The notes beneath the pieces are model-generated. The model was given only the letters and a program-made list of their open reading frames with translations, did no database searches and was not told the DNA's origin. Both the position numbers and the translations under genes were made by a program. Shown piece by piece: positions 13,976 to 20,260 of a stretch of 20,260 nt of DNA. The stretch comes from Sivonenia sp049582005 (lineage in GTDB: Bacteria; Cyanobacteriota; Cyanobacteriia; Gloeobacterales; PMM-0068): assembly GCA_049582005.1 (NCBI GenBank), contig JBAUTB010000181.1, positions 1-20,260 of the forward strand, read 5' to 3'. Position 1 is the stretch's first letter. Each line of letters starts with the position of its first letter.

Positions 13976-14800
13976 ATGATTCGGAAAATCTGGGCTTTAC
14001 CCCTTATCTTGCTTTCTATAAGCCTGCCCGCCACCGCAGAGGAATGGAAAATTCCTTTGGTGCCTGGGACCCTAGAGGCCAAGACAGAACTGGATCTGGA
14101 GAGTAATAGATTCCCGTTCTTGGTGGATACAGGAGCGTCCAGCACTACGATTTCTCAAGAGACCTTCCAAAAACTAGATATTCCTGAAAATCAGGTGCGC
14201 TATACCACAGTTCGTAGTGCGGATGGCCAAACCACCGCTGTTCCCGTAGTTACGCTCGCCAACGTGAAGCTCGGCCCCTTCACCATCCCCCAAATTTCAG
14301 CACGAGTCGTCAGTGAACGGGGCGCTAACCTCCTTGGCATGGATATTTTGGGGCGTTACCGTCTCACCCTGGAAGCTGCTCGCAACCAGTTAGTGGTAGA
14401 AAATCCCAACGAAGCGGCCTCGAACAATGCCCAGACGAATTTCCCCTACAATCCCCGTCAGTTCAAAATTCCTGTCCAGGTGAAACTCAATGGCACACCC
14501 CTCACTTTGATTTTGGATACGGGGGCCAGCCGGACGGTAATTTCTAACCGCATAGCACAAGCCCTCCAGTTACCGATTACAGGGCAGAGTCAAGCCGAAG
14601 TCGCCAGTGGCAAAGTGGTTACAACCAGCATTGCCAGAGTGAATAGCCTACAGTTAGGCGACTTATCGGTTTCTAATTTTTCGATTTCCGTTATCCAAGA
14701 TGGAATTTTCTCCGGGGATGGATTGTTAGGATTCGACTTTTTACGCAAATATCGCCTTGTTCTTGACCCGATAGCCCGCCGAGCCTATTTAGAAGATTGA
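13976..14800 (+). CDS. Secreted two-lobed retropepsin-like aspartic protease
   Basis: This 274-residue protein has a Sec-type signal peptide (MIRKIWALPLILLSISLPATA, cleavage near residue 21). Two homologous clan AA aspartic protease lobes follow. Lobe 1 (about 36-142) has FLVDTGASSTTIS with D51 and the matching LLGMDILGRYRLTLE at about 119-133. Lobe 2 (about 165-273) has LILDTGASRTVIS with D181 and LLGFDFLRKYRLVLD at about 250-264. The two catalytic aspartates are 130 residues apart. Bacterial retropepsins generally carry one lobe and act as dimers, whereas here both are in one chain, as in pepsins. Both active-site triads (DTG) look intact. The gene follows msrB by 39 bp, suggesting a shared envelope role. 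The substrate is unknown. A strong hairpin lies right after the stop. Confidence 0.87.
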   Translation: MIRKIWALPLILLSISLPATAEEWKIPLVPGTLEAKTELDLESNRFPFLVDTGASSTTISQETFQKLDIPENQVRYTTVRSADGQTTAVPVVTLANVKLGPFTIPQISARVVSERGANLLGMDILGRYRLTLEAARNQLVVENPNEAASNNAQTNFPYNPRQFKIPVQVKLNGTPLTLILDTGASRTVISNRIAQALQLPITGQSQAEVASGKVVTTSIARVNSLQLGDLSVSNFSISVIQDGIFSGDGLLGFDFLRKYRLVLDPIARRAYLED

Positions 14801-14834
14801 ATCTTAGAGCCGCAACATATCGCGGCTCTAAGAT
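14801..14834. terminator. 13-bp perfect hairpin between convergent protease and htpG genes
   Basis: ATCTTAGAGCCGC (14801-14813) pairs perfectly with GCGGCTCTAAGAT (14822-14834) around an 8-nt loop. It begins at the first base after the protease stop and ends 19 bp before the htpG stop. Because it is symmetric it can work for both convergent transcripts. There is no clear T-run, so it may act as a barrier or 3'-end stabiliser more than a strict intrinsic terminator. Confidence 0.75.
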
Positions 14835-14853
14835 GGATGCGGATATCCCCTCC

Positions 14854-16752
14854 CTATGCAGTCGGCATCTCTGGCTCTGCTGGCTCAACCTTGTCCACCG
14901 AGCCTACCGCACGTCCGGCAAGACGAGTCAGGACTTCATTGGAGCGCTGGATAAACTGACCCATCGTCTCGGCATCGAAGTTTTTCTGAGAAAGTAAGGC
15001 CAAATCATAGACATGGCGACAGACCATTTCAGAGAGCGCCTCATCCTCTAGCTGCGGGATATTCTGAATCAGGGGATGGTTGGTATTCAAAACCAGGGTG
15101 TGCTCTTCCAGAAAGTCCATTTGCTTTTGCTGCATCAAGGCTGTCATTTCCTTGAAGCGACGCAGAGACTCAGGCAGGAGAAGAACGGCGGGAATGGTCT
15201 GGGTTTTTAGCGCTTCCGCCCGGATATTGAGCTTCGGCAAGTGGAGTTTGTCTTTAAAGAGATCGGCCAATTGCTCTGTGCGCGTTTTATTGGTCTTAGC
15301 GTCTACTAGCTGGTTAGCCTTATCTTGCTCCAAGGTCTGTTCATGAATCTCGGAATCCACACGGGCAAAGCGAACCTCTGGATTGTGCCGCTCCAGAAAA
15401 TTCACAAAATGGGAATCGATAAACGAATCCAGGATCAAGGCTTCAATGCCTTGGGCTTTCAGGAGTTCTAAATAGTTAGCTTGAGCACTGGTATCCGAGG
15501 CATAGTAGACTTTTTTCTCTTTTTCCCCAAGGCGCTCTTTATTACGTTCCAGATAGTCTGCCAGCGTAGTGTATTCCTCAGAAGCTGTGGATTGGAAGAT
15601 GATAATATCCTTGACCTGTTCATAGAACTTTTCACTGTTCATGACGCCATACTTCACAAACAAATGAATGTCTTTCCAGAACTGTTGATACTTCTCTTTC
15701 TCTTCTTGGAAGAGTTCTTTGAGTCGGTCTGATACTTTCTTGGCAATATAGTCAGAAATCCGGCGTACTGTCCGGTCTGCTTGCAAGAAGCTCCGAGAAA
15801 CATTCAGGGGAATATCGGGACTATCGACCGCACCCTGGAGCGGCAGCAGAAATTGAGGAATAATCTCCTCACAATTGTTGGTAACAAAAACCTGATTGCA
15901 GAAGAGTTTGATCTGGCCCTTGCTATAGTCCAGGTCTGGCCGCAGGCGGGGAAAATAGAGAACCCCTTGCAGGGTGAAGGGATAATCTGTATTGAGATGG
16001 ACCCAGAATAACGGCTCATCATTGAGGGGGTAGAGATAGCGATAAAACTCCAGATAGTCCTCATCTTTGAGCACACTGGGTGAGCTTACCCACAAGGGCT
16101 TTTGGCGATTGGCCTGCTCGCCATTAAAGGTAATCGGGATGGGCAGAAAATCACAGTAACTGCGAATGAGCTCCTTGATTTTTGCTTCGTCTAGAAATTC
16201 CTCGCTCTCTTTGTCGATGAAGAGTCTGACGACGGTACCTCGCTTCGTTCTTTGGGCGGGGCCAAGGTCGAAGCTTGTCGTACCATCACATTGCCAAAGA
16301 ACCGCTTCGCTATTTGGGCGATAGGACAGGGTTTCTATTTCAACCTTTTGGGACACCATAAAAGATGAATAAAAACCTAAGCCAAAGTGACCGATGATTT
16401 GCTGGTTTACATCTTCTGAACTCTTATATTTCTCGATAAATTCTTCAGCACTGGAAAAAGCGATCTGGGTGATGTATTTCTTCACCTCATCGGCGGTCAT
16501 ACCAATACCATTGTCTTCAATAGTCAAGGTCCGGGCTTCTTTATCCAAGGTGACATGGATAGCCCCTTCTTCGGCATTCCCTGCAAACTCTCCCGAATAG
16601 CCCAACATTTTGAGCTTATTAATCGCATCCGCCGCATTCGAAATCAACTCGCGGAGAAAAATATCCTTATCCGAGTAAAGCCACCGTTTGATGATCGGAA
16701 AGATGTTTTCGGTATGGACGGTGATCGTACCTTTTTCAGTTTGTCCGAGCAT
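14854..16752 (-). CDS. htpG: Molecular chaperone HtpG (Hsp90 family)
   Basis: HtpG is the bacterial Hsp90, an ATP-dependent dimeric chaperone. With the chosen start it is 632 residues, the normal length. The GHKL ATPase domain shows FLRELISNAADAINKL (E35, N39 and D42), IEDNGIGMTADEV (D80 binding ATP) and GHFGLGFYSSFMV (about 121-133). A middle domain and a C-terminal dimerisation domain follow. The frame opens at a TTG (16791) that would add 13 residues. The ATG at 16752, giving MLGQTEKGTITVHTENIFPI, matches family N-termini much better, so that start is used. An AGAGGA lies about 14 bp upstream, a rather long spacing. metK is upstream on the same strand with 89 bp between. No heat-shock CIRCE element was seen. 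Confidence 0.95.
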   Translation of the reverse strand: MLGQTEKGTITVHTENIFPIIKRWLYSDKDIFLRELISNAADAINKLKMLGYSGEFAGNAEEGAIHVTLDKEARTLTIEDNGIGMTADEVKKYITQIAFSSAEEFIEKYKSSEDVNQQIIGHFGLGFYSSFMVSQKVEIETLSYRPNSEAVLWQCDGTTSFDLGPAQRTKRGTVVRLFIDKESEEFLDEAKIKELIRSYCDFLPIPITFNGEQANRQKPLWVSSPSVLKDEDYLEFYRYLYPLNDEPLFWVHLNTDYPFTLQGVLYFPRLRPDLDYSKGQIKLFCNQVFVTNNCEEIIPQFLLPLQGAVDSPDIPLNVSRSFLQADRTVRRISDYIAKKVSDRLKELFQEEKEKYQQFWKDIHLFVKYGVMNSEKFYEQVKDIIIFQSTASEEYTTLADYLERNKERLGEKEKKVYYASDTSAQANYLELLKAQGIEALILDSFIDSHFVNFLERHNPEVRFARVDSEIHEQTLEQDKANQLVDAKTNKTRTEQLADLFKDKLHLPKLNIRAEALKTQTIPAVLLLPESLRRFKEMTALMQQKQMDFLEEHTLVLNTNHPLIQNIPQLEDEALSEMVCRHVYDLALLSQKNFDAETMGQFIQRSNEVLTRLAGRAVGSVDKVEPAEPEMPTA

Positions 16753-16794
16753 AGATGTATTTTGAATCCTCTTTAAAACAGGATAACGCAAAGA

Positions 16795-16825
16795 TTAGCC
16801 CCGTACGGTTAAGGCACAGGGCTAA
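16795..16825 (-). terminator. Hairpin between metK and htpG
   Basis: On the minus strand TTAGCCC (16825-16819) pairs with GGGCTAA (16801-16795) across a 17-nt loop, followed by TCTTTGCGTT, a poor T-run. It starts 17 bp after the metK stop. It may terminate part of the metK message or lie in the htpG leader. Confidence 0.45.
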
Positions 16826-16841
16826 ACGTTAAAAGGGTTGG

Positions 16842-18113
16842 TTACTCTGCTGCAACTACCGCATTGGCAGGCGCTAAGGCTAAAGCTCTATTTCTTAGAA
16901 GGTCAGCCTTATCGGTCTTTTCCCAAGGCAGATCCAGGTCCGTGCGACCAAAGTGACCGTAGGCGGCTACATCTTGGAAGAACCTACCACCACGCTCCCT
17001 GGGCAGATTAAGAAAATTGAAATTGTGGATGATAGCTGCAGGGCGCAGGTCAAAGTTTTCCTTGACCAATTGCTCAATCACTTCATCCGCCACTTTCCCC
17101 GTCCCAAAGGTTTCGACCAAAATAGACACCGGGCGCGCCACCCCAATCGCATAGGCCACCTGCACTTCGCAGCGTGTAGCAAGCCCACTGGCCACAATAT
17201 TCTTGGCAATGTGGCGAGCGGCATAGGCGGCAGAACGGTCTACTTTGGTCGGGTCTTTACCAGAAAAAGCACCCCCTCCATGTCGGGCATAACCGCCATA
17301 GGTATCAACGATGATCTTGCGTCCTGTCAGACCCGCATCCCCCTGCGGTCCACCCACCACAAAACGTCCCGTCGGATTGACTAAGTAGCGAGTTTGGCTG
17401 TCAGGCTTGATGGTGAGTTCTTCAAAGGCAGGTTCCACTACATGGGTATAGAGGTCTTGAGCGATTTTCGACCGTACTTCTGCTTCATCGGTAAGTCCGT
17501 CTACTTCAGCGGCGTGCTGGGTAGAAATCAAGATGGTGTGAATCGCCACAGGAATGTTGTCTTTGTACTCCACCGTCACCTGGGTTTTGCCATCCGGTCT
17601 GAGATAGGGCAAAGTGCCATCCTTGCGTACTTTAGCCAGTTGACGGGCCAAGCGGTGGGCCAAAGAAATCGGCAGCGGCATCAACTCTGGAGTTTCGTCA
17701 CAGGCATACCCAAACATGATGCCTTGGTCTCCAGCCCCGACTCTATCGAATTCTGCTTCAGAATCATCGCGGTTTTCTAGGGAAGCATCAACACCTTGGG
17801 CAATATCGGAGGATTGCTCATCCAGGGCAATTAAAATGGAGGCACTATCGGCACTAAAGCCATTCTCTGCGTGAATATAGCCAATTTCAGCGATTTTCTT
17901 GCGGATTAATTTGGCATATTCCACTTTGGCTTTACTACTAATTTCGCCGGTAATCAGGACCAAACCTGTATTCACGACAACCTCAGCCGCAACCCGCGCG
18001 GTCGGGTCTTGCGTCAGGTGTGCGTCAAGAATCGTATCGGAAATTTGGTCGCAAATCTTATCCGGGTGGCCTTCCGTGACCGATTCGGAAGAGAAAAGGT
18101 AGCTACGAGACAC
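16842..18113 (-). CDS. metK: S-adenosylmethionine synthetase MetK
   Basis: MetK makes SAM from methionine and ATP. With the GTG start at 18113 the protein has 423 residues. Family motifs are GHPDKICDQISD at about 15-26, the ATP-binding GAGDQGIMFGYA at about 126-137, and the phosphate-binding GGGAFSGKDPTKVDRS at about 279-294. The frame is open 26 codons further to 18191, but those residues are unlike the family. An ideal AGGAGG stands 7 bp before the GTG, which settles the start at VSRSYLFSSESVTEGH. Upstream is a long leader with an S-box type SAM riboswitch, so expression should fall when SAM is plentiful. htpG follows on the same strand. Confidence 0.96.
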   Translation of the reverse strand: MSRSYLFSSESVTEGHPDKICDQISDTILDAHLTQDPTARVAAEVVVNTGLVLITGEISSKAKVEYAKLIRKKIAEIGYIHAENGFSADSASILIALDEQSSDIAQGVDASLENRDDSEAEFDRVGAGDQGIMFGYACDETPELMPLPISLAHRLARQLAKVRKDGTLPYLRPDGKTQVTVEYKDNIPVAIHTILISTQHAAEVDGLTDEAEVRSKIAQDLYTHVVEPAFEELTIKPDSQTRYLVNPTGRFVVGGPQGDAGLTGRKIIVDTYGGYARHGGGAFSGKDPTKVDRSAAYAARHIAKNIVASGLATRCEVQVAYAIGVARPVSILVETFGTGKVADEVIEQLVKENFDLRPAAIIHNFNFLNLPRERGGRFFQDVAAYGHFGRTDLDLPWEKTDKADLLRNRALALAPANAVVAAE

Positions 18114-18120
18114 AGAGAGT

Positions 18121-18126
18121 CCTCCT
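18121..18126 (-). promoter_or_regulatory. metK ribosome binding site
   Basis: AGGAGG on the minus strand, 7 bp before the GTG at 18113, is a perfect Shine-Dalgarno core. It decides the metK start against the longer open frame. It is also the natural target if the riboswitch acts on translation. Confidence 0.85.
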
Positions 18127-18158
18127 GCCAATGGGCTAGTGATTGGTATTGAACAGTG

Positions 18159-18184
18159 CACCTTCAAAAAGACGAGAAGGTGCC
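18159..18184 (-). promoter_or_regulatory. Expression-platform hairpin in the metK leader
   Basis: On the minus strand GCACCTTC (18184-18177) and GAAGGTGC (18166-18159) form a perfect 8-bp stem with a loop rich in T. It lies between the riboswitch and the metK start. There is no T-run after it, so it is not an obvious terminator. Its 5' arm GCACCT could instead pair with AGGTGC in the aptamer (18311-18306), a possible switching partner. This is an inference. Confidence 0.4.
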
Positions 18185-18269
18185 GGAACATACAGGTTGA
18201 TGGTCATCGTGTACAAGAACGCGGCCCCTCCAAAAAGAGAAGACACCAGTACACCAAGCTAAACTAGAC

Positions 18270-18394
18270 AATCTATCTTTCGGCTTTACCGCAGGAGTTG
18301 GCACTGCACCTACCTTGAGGTCAGTTGCCGGACGGTATTGGGCCTGTTCCCAAGTGATGCGTGAAGCATCACTACCGCCAGCTCTAGATAGATT
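18270..18394 (-). ncRNA. S-box (SAM-I type) riboswitch in the metK leader
   Basis: On the minus strand the 125-nt element opens and closes with a perfect 8-bp P1 stem, AATCTATC (18394-18387) with GATAGATT (18277-18270). Inside, the S-box landmarks occur in order: AGAG, a P2 stem GGCGGTA with TACCGTC, GGCCC, CCGGCAAC, then GTGCCAACTCCTGC, a short P4 hairpin (CGGT-AAA-GCCG), and GAAAGATAGA closing P1. P2 carries an extra hairpin, AGTGATGC/GCATCACT. It precedes metK, a standard target. SAM binding is expected to lower metK expression. Covariance search would confirm the subclass (SAM-I or a SAM-I/IV variant). Confidence 0.88.
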
Positions 18395-18408
18395 TCAATC
18401 TGTAAGCA

Positions 18409-18437
18409 AACTTAACACCCGGCTTTTGACTTGTCAA
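18409..18437 (-). promoter_or_regulatory. metK promoter
   Basis: A consensus TTGACA -35 (18437-18432) lies 17 bp from a TAAGTT -10-like box (18414-18409) on the minus strand. The start would fall at about 18402, just before the riboswitch. The position fits a leader that contains the whole aptamer. The -35 sits in the palindrome TTGACTTGTCAA (18426-18437). Confidence 0.6.
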
Positions 18438-18474
18438 TGTGGTTTTCTACCGAGTGATCCCGACTACAATTGGT

Positions 18475-18505
18475 GTTAACCTTCATAAATCTTTGAGTTA
18501 ACCTT
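18475..18505 (+). repeat. Direct repeats GTTAACCTT upstream of the lipoprotein gene
   Basis: GTTAACCTT occurs at 18475-18483 and at 18497-18505, 22 bp apart (about two helical turns). The second ends 5 bp before the ATG at 18511, so a protein bound there, or the RNA copy, would affect translation or early transcription. A TACAAT -10-like box is at 18465-18470, just before the first copy. Confidence 0.45.
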
Positions 18506-18510
18506 GCCGT

Positions 18511-18936
18511 ATGAAATCCTGGATATTGCTGAGCCTGGTCTTGCTTTTGGGAGCCTGTAGTGGCAAGCTCGCCGAAAAGCCAGCCAGTCCCGAGACCGCA
18601 AAAGCAGCGAGCACCAACATACTCAAGGGAGATGATACTGGAGAGCGCTGGATGACCGCTTCACAAATCGACAAACTTAACTTCTGTCAGGCTTCTATCG
18701 TTTCCTACAAGCAATCCGCTGCTTCCAGCTTCAATATTAGCGTCGGCTCCAATAACATGACCGCTGAAAAGATGTGTGCTGAGATAGACCGTTATTATGC
18801 AGACGCCGCCTTCCGTTCAGACCGCTTAGGTCATGCCGCAGGGATCGCCGTATTCTATATAGGCAAGCCTTACCGGGGCGCTGAACCCCTAAAGAAAATT
18901 GACAAAGGGTCAGAAGAGTATCGCGTGCCTAAGTAG
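18511..18936 (+). CDS. Predicted lipoprotein of unknown function, 141 residues
   Basis: The N-terminus is a clear lipoprotein signal: MKSW, a hydrophobic run ILLSLVLLL, then the lipobox LLGAC with the lipidated cysteine at residue 16, followed by SGKLAEKP. The mature protein is small and polar, with a low-complexity linker (about 17-40). Two further cysteines, NFCQAS (about residue 59) and KMCAEI (about 89), may form a disulfide. I do not recognise the domain, so no function is offered. It would sit in the outer or inner membrane facing the periplasm. It is divergent from metK, and its 3' end overlaps the convergent small membrane gene by 8 bp. Confidence 0.82.
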   Translation: MKSWILLSLVLLLGACSGKLAEKPASPETAKAASTNILKGDDTGERWMTASQIDKLNFCQASIVSYKQSAASSFNISVGSNNMTAEKMCAEIDRYYADAAFRSDRLGHAAGIAVFYIGKPYRGAEPLKKIDKGSEEYRVPK

Positions 18937-19126
18937 TTGAGTCTTTGGACCATAAAAGTACAAGAGTGATCACAGCAGAGGGGAGTAGGATAGCGAGCCA
19001 CAATGCGGGTTTGCTATAGGTTTCAATAAACAGGGGCAATACATACTTGACGACTACAGAAAATAGCGTTGATATAAGCAACACAACCCCTAAATACAAC
19101 CAATTCTTATTTGAAACCATTTTCAT
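18929..19126 (-). CDS. Small two-helix membrane protein, 65 residues
   Basis: The product has two hydrophobic segments at about residues 10-32 and 40-59, with basic residues in front (MKMVSNKNW) and a short polar tail (SKDSTT). The start is ATG 19126; the ATG at 19120 is also possible, and no clear Shine-Dalgarno is present. I do not recognise the family. Its 3' end overlaps the lipoprotein gene (8 bp, opposite strand). The amphipathic composition argues for a real gene, but a chance frame cannot be excluded. Confidence 0.62.
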   Translation of the reverse strand: MKMVSNKNWLYLGVVLLISTLFSVVVKYVLPLFIETYSKPALWLAILLPSAVITLVLLWSKDSTT

Positions 19127-19181
19127 GCTGTTCGTTTGAATAATCCCTTGATTCAGCCTTGTCCTGCTAGATGATATCCTA

Positions 19182-19200
19182 GGGAAGTTCAGCGCTTCCC
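19182..19200 (+). terminator. Small hairpin upstream of the methyltransferase-glycosyltransferase gene
   Basis: GGGAAG (19182-19187) and CTTCCC (19195-19200) form a 6-bp stem with a 7-nt loop, followed by ATTTTGAGGTTTTT. It looks like a weak plus-strand intrinsic terminator or a leader hairpin, sitting 21 bp before the GTG at 19222. Confidence 0.4.
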
Positions 19201-19221
19201 ATTTTGAGGTTTTTCAATTTG

Positions 19222-20260
19222 GTGGATAACCTACGACTCAAAGAGCAGCAGTCTTTTTATCAGTCGCATAGAGACCGAATCCAGGAACACTTTGACAAAA
19301 TTGCTCCAGCCCGTGACCAGTGGCTAGCACGCAATCGCTACTATTACGATGATATAGAGAGTCTGTGTCGGTTTGTCATTCCTCAAGGATGCCGAGTTCT
19401 AGAAATTGGTTGTGGGACGGGCCAACTCCTGCATGCCCTCCAGCCTAGTTATGGTTTAGGCATCGATTTAAGCCCAGCCTTAATCGCTCAAGCCCGTACT
19501 CAATATCCCAACCTACATTTTGACGTGATGGATGTAGCCTCTCTCGAAGTAGATGAGCCTTTTGACTATGTGGTTTTAGCCGGGACGGTTGGTTACTTAG
19601 CCGATGTACAGCAAGCCTTTAAACAATTGCATCGGGTCTGTGCCCCCCAAACCCGTATCATCATTACCCACTACAGTTATCTCTGGCAGCCATTGCTGAA
19701 CTGGGCCGAAAGTATAGGACAACGGATGCCCCAACCAGCTCAAAACTGGCTTTCTCAGGAAGATTTGAAAAATCTCTTGGCCTTAACAGGCTTTGAGGTG
19801 ATTCGTCAAGGGTCTCGCTTTATTGCTCCCAAAAAGATTCCTTTCGTCGCCACTGGGATTAACCGTTATTTAGGGCGTATTGCTCCTTTTGATCAGTTAG
19901 GTCTGACCAGCTATGTGATCGCACGACCCGCCTATTTTCAGCCGGAAACCTTGATAGATCATAGTTATTCTGTGTCTGTAGTCATTCCTGCTCGCAATGA
20001 AGAGGGCAACATTGAAAATGCCCTCAGAAGACTACCAGCGATGGGTTCTAAAACGGAAGTGATCTTTGTCGAAGGAAATTCTACGGACAATACATGGGAT
20101 GAGATCCAGCGCGTTGCAGAAGAATATAAAGACCGTTGGGACATTTCTTGTTTTAAGCAGTCAGGAAAGGGCAAAGCTGATGCCGTCCGTAAGGGATTTG
20201 CCCATGCAAAAGGGGATATCTTGATGATTCTGGATGCGGACCTTACCGCTCCTCCAGAAG
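19222..20260 (+). CDS. Fused class I SAM methyltransferase and family 2 glycosyltransferase (C-terminus cut by window edge)
   Basis: Only the first 346 codons are in the window. The N-terminal half is a class I methyltransferase, with motif I VLEIGCGTG at about 59-67, YGLGIDLS at about 77-84 and the DVMDVAS acidic motif at about 101-107. From about residue 251 a family 2 glycosyltransferase begins: VVIPARNEEGNIE at about 253-265, EVIFVEGNSTDNTW at 279-292, SGKGKADAVRKGF at about 314-326, and the metal-binding LDADL (DAD at 338-340). Such fusions are known in cyanobacteria and probably modify and transfer a lipid- or cell-surface sugar; the substrate is unknown. The start is the GTG at 19222. 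TTGs at 19219 and 19204 are also in frame after a stop at 19180, and a GAGG at 19206-19209 does not decide among them. Confidence 0.88.
   Translation, partial: MDNLRLKEQQSFYQSHRDRIQEHFDKIAPARDQWLARNRYYYDDIESLCRFVIPQGCRVLEIGCGTGQLLHALQPSYGLGIDLSPALIAQARTQYPNLHFDVMDVASLEVDEPFDYVVLAGTVGYLADVQQAFKQLHRVCAPQTRIIITHYSYLWQPLLNWAESIGQRMPQPAQNWLSQEDLKNLLALTGFEVIRQGSRFIAPKKIPFVATGINRYLGRIAPFDQLGLTSYVIARPAYFQPETLIDHSYSVSVVIPARNEEGNIENALRRLPAMGSKTEVIFVEGNSTDNTWDEIQRVAEEYKDRWDISCFKQSGKGKADAVRKGFAHAKGDILMILDADLTAPPE

Noticed and set aside
16753..16791. A TTG start adding 13 residues to HtpG
   Set aside because: The added residues are unlike HtpG N-termini, while the ATG at 16752 fits the family.
18114..18191. 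A 26-residue N-terminal extension of MetK
   Set aside because: It has no family similarity, and a perfect AGGAGG stands 7 bp before the GTG at 18113.

Overview
The window looks like a chromosomal segment of a cyanobacterium with roughly 50% GC. The supports are indirect. It carries a Uma2-family PD-(D/E)XK nuclease, a fused methyltransferase/family 2 glycosyltransferase, a RimO with cyanobacterial-looking motifs, and one HIP1 octamer (GCGATCGC). A single HIP1 site in 20 kb means it is not a HIP1-rich lineage. Lineages such as Gloeobacterales are possible, but I cannot fix the taxon. I see no rRNA, tRNA, CRISPR array, transposase or phage gene.

Layout, left to right. (1) The window opens inside rimO (minus strand), divergent from an MDR-family quinone/alcohol oxidoreductase (plus). 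(2) A minus-strand housekeeping block follows: purK then purE for de novo purine synthesis, and a 97-residue unknown. Upstream of purK sits a Uma2 nuclease gene. (3) The centrepiece is a complete seven-gene Mrp/Mnh cation/proton antiporter operon in the order mrpABCDEFG (minus strand, 11739 down to 6017). Its genes overlap by 4 bp or lie 1-2 bp apart. A CaCA-type sodium(calcium)/proton exchanger follows only 10 bp after mrpG, so primary Na+/H+ and Ca2+ homeostasis are probably co-transcribed. The roughly 100-nt upstream region can fold as a three-way junction and is a candidate leader RNA or operator.

(4) A plus-strand group follows: a YqhA/UPF0114 membrane protein, a block of perfect inverted repeats, a 133-residue unknown preceded by two 9-bp direct repeats exactly 30 bp apart, an apparently exported MsrB, and a secreted aspartic protease with two DTGA retropepsin lobes in one chain. 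The last two may form an envelope protein repair/turnover pair. (5) A 13-bp perfect hairpin separates these from the convergent htpG (Hsp90). Upstream of htpG lies metK, whose leader holds a well-preserved S-box (SAM-I type) riboswitch behind a TTGACA promoter. (6) Divergent from metK is a small lipoprotein gene, then a small two-helix membrane protein (minus), and at the right edge a truncated methyltransferase-glycosyltransferase fusion gene.

Most genes are identifiable core metabolism, so I do not claim a wholly new system. The most original features are the two-lobed bacterial aspartic protease, the Mrp-CaCA supra-operon with its structured leader, and the S-box control of metK in a probable cyanobacterium.
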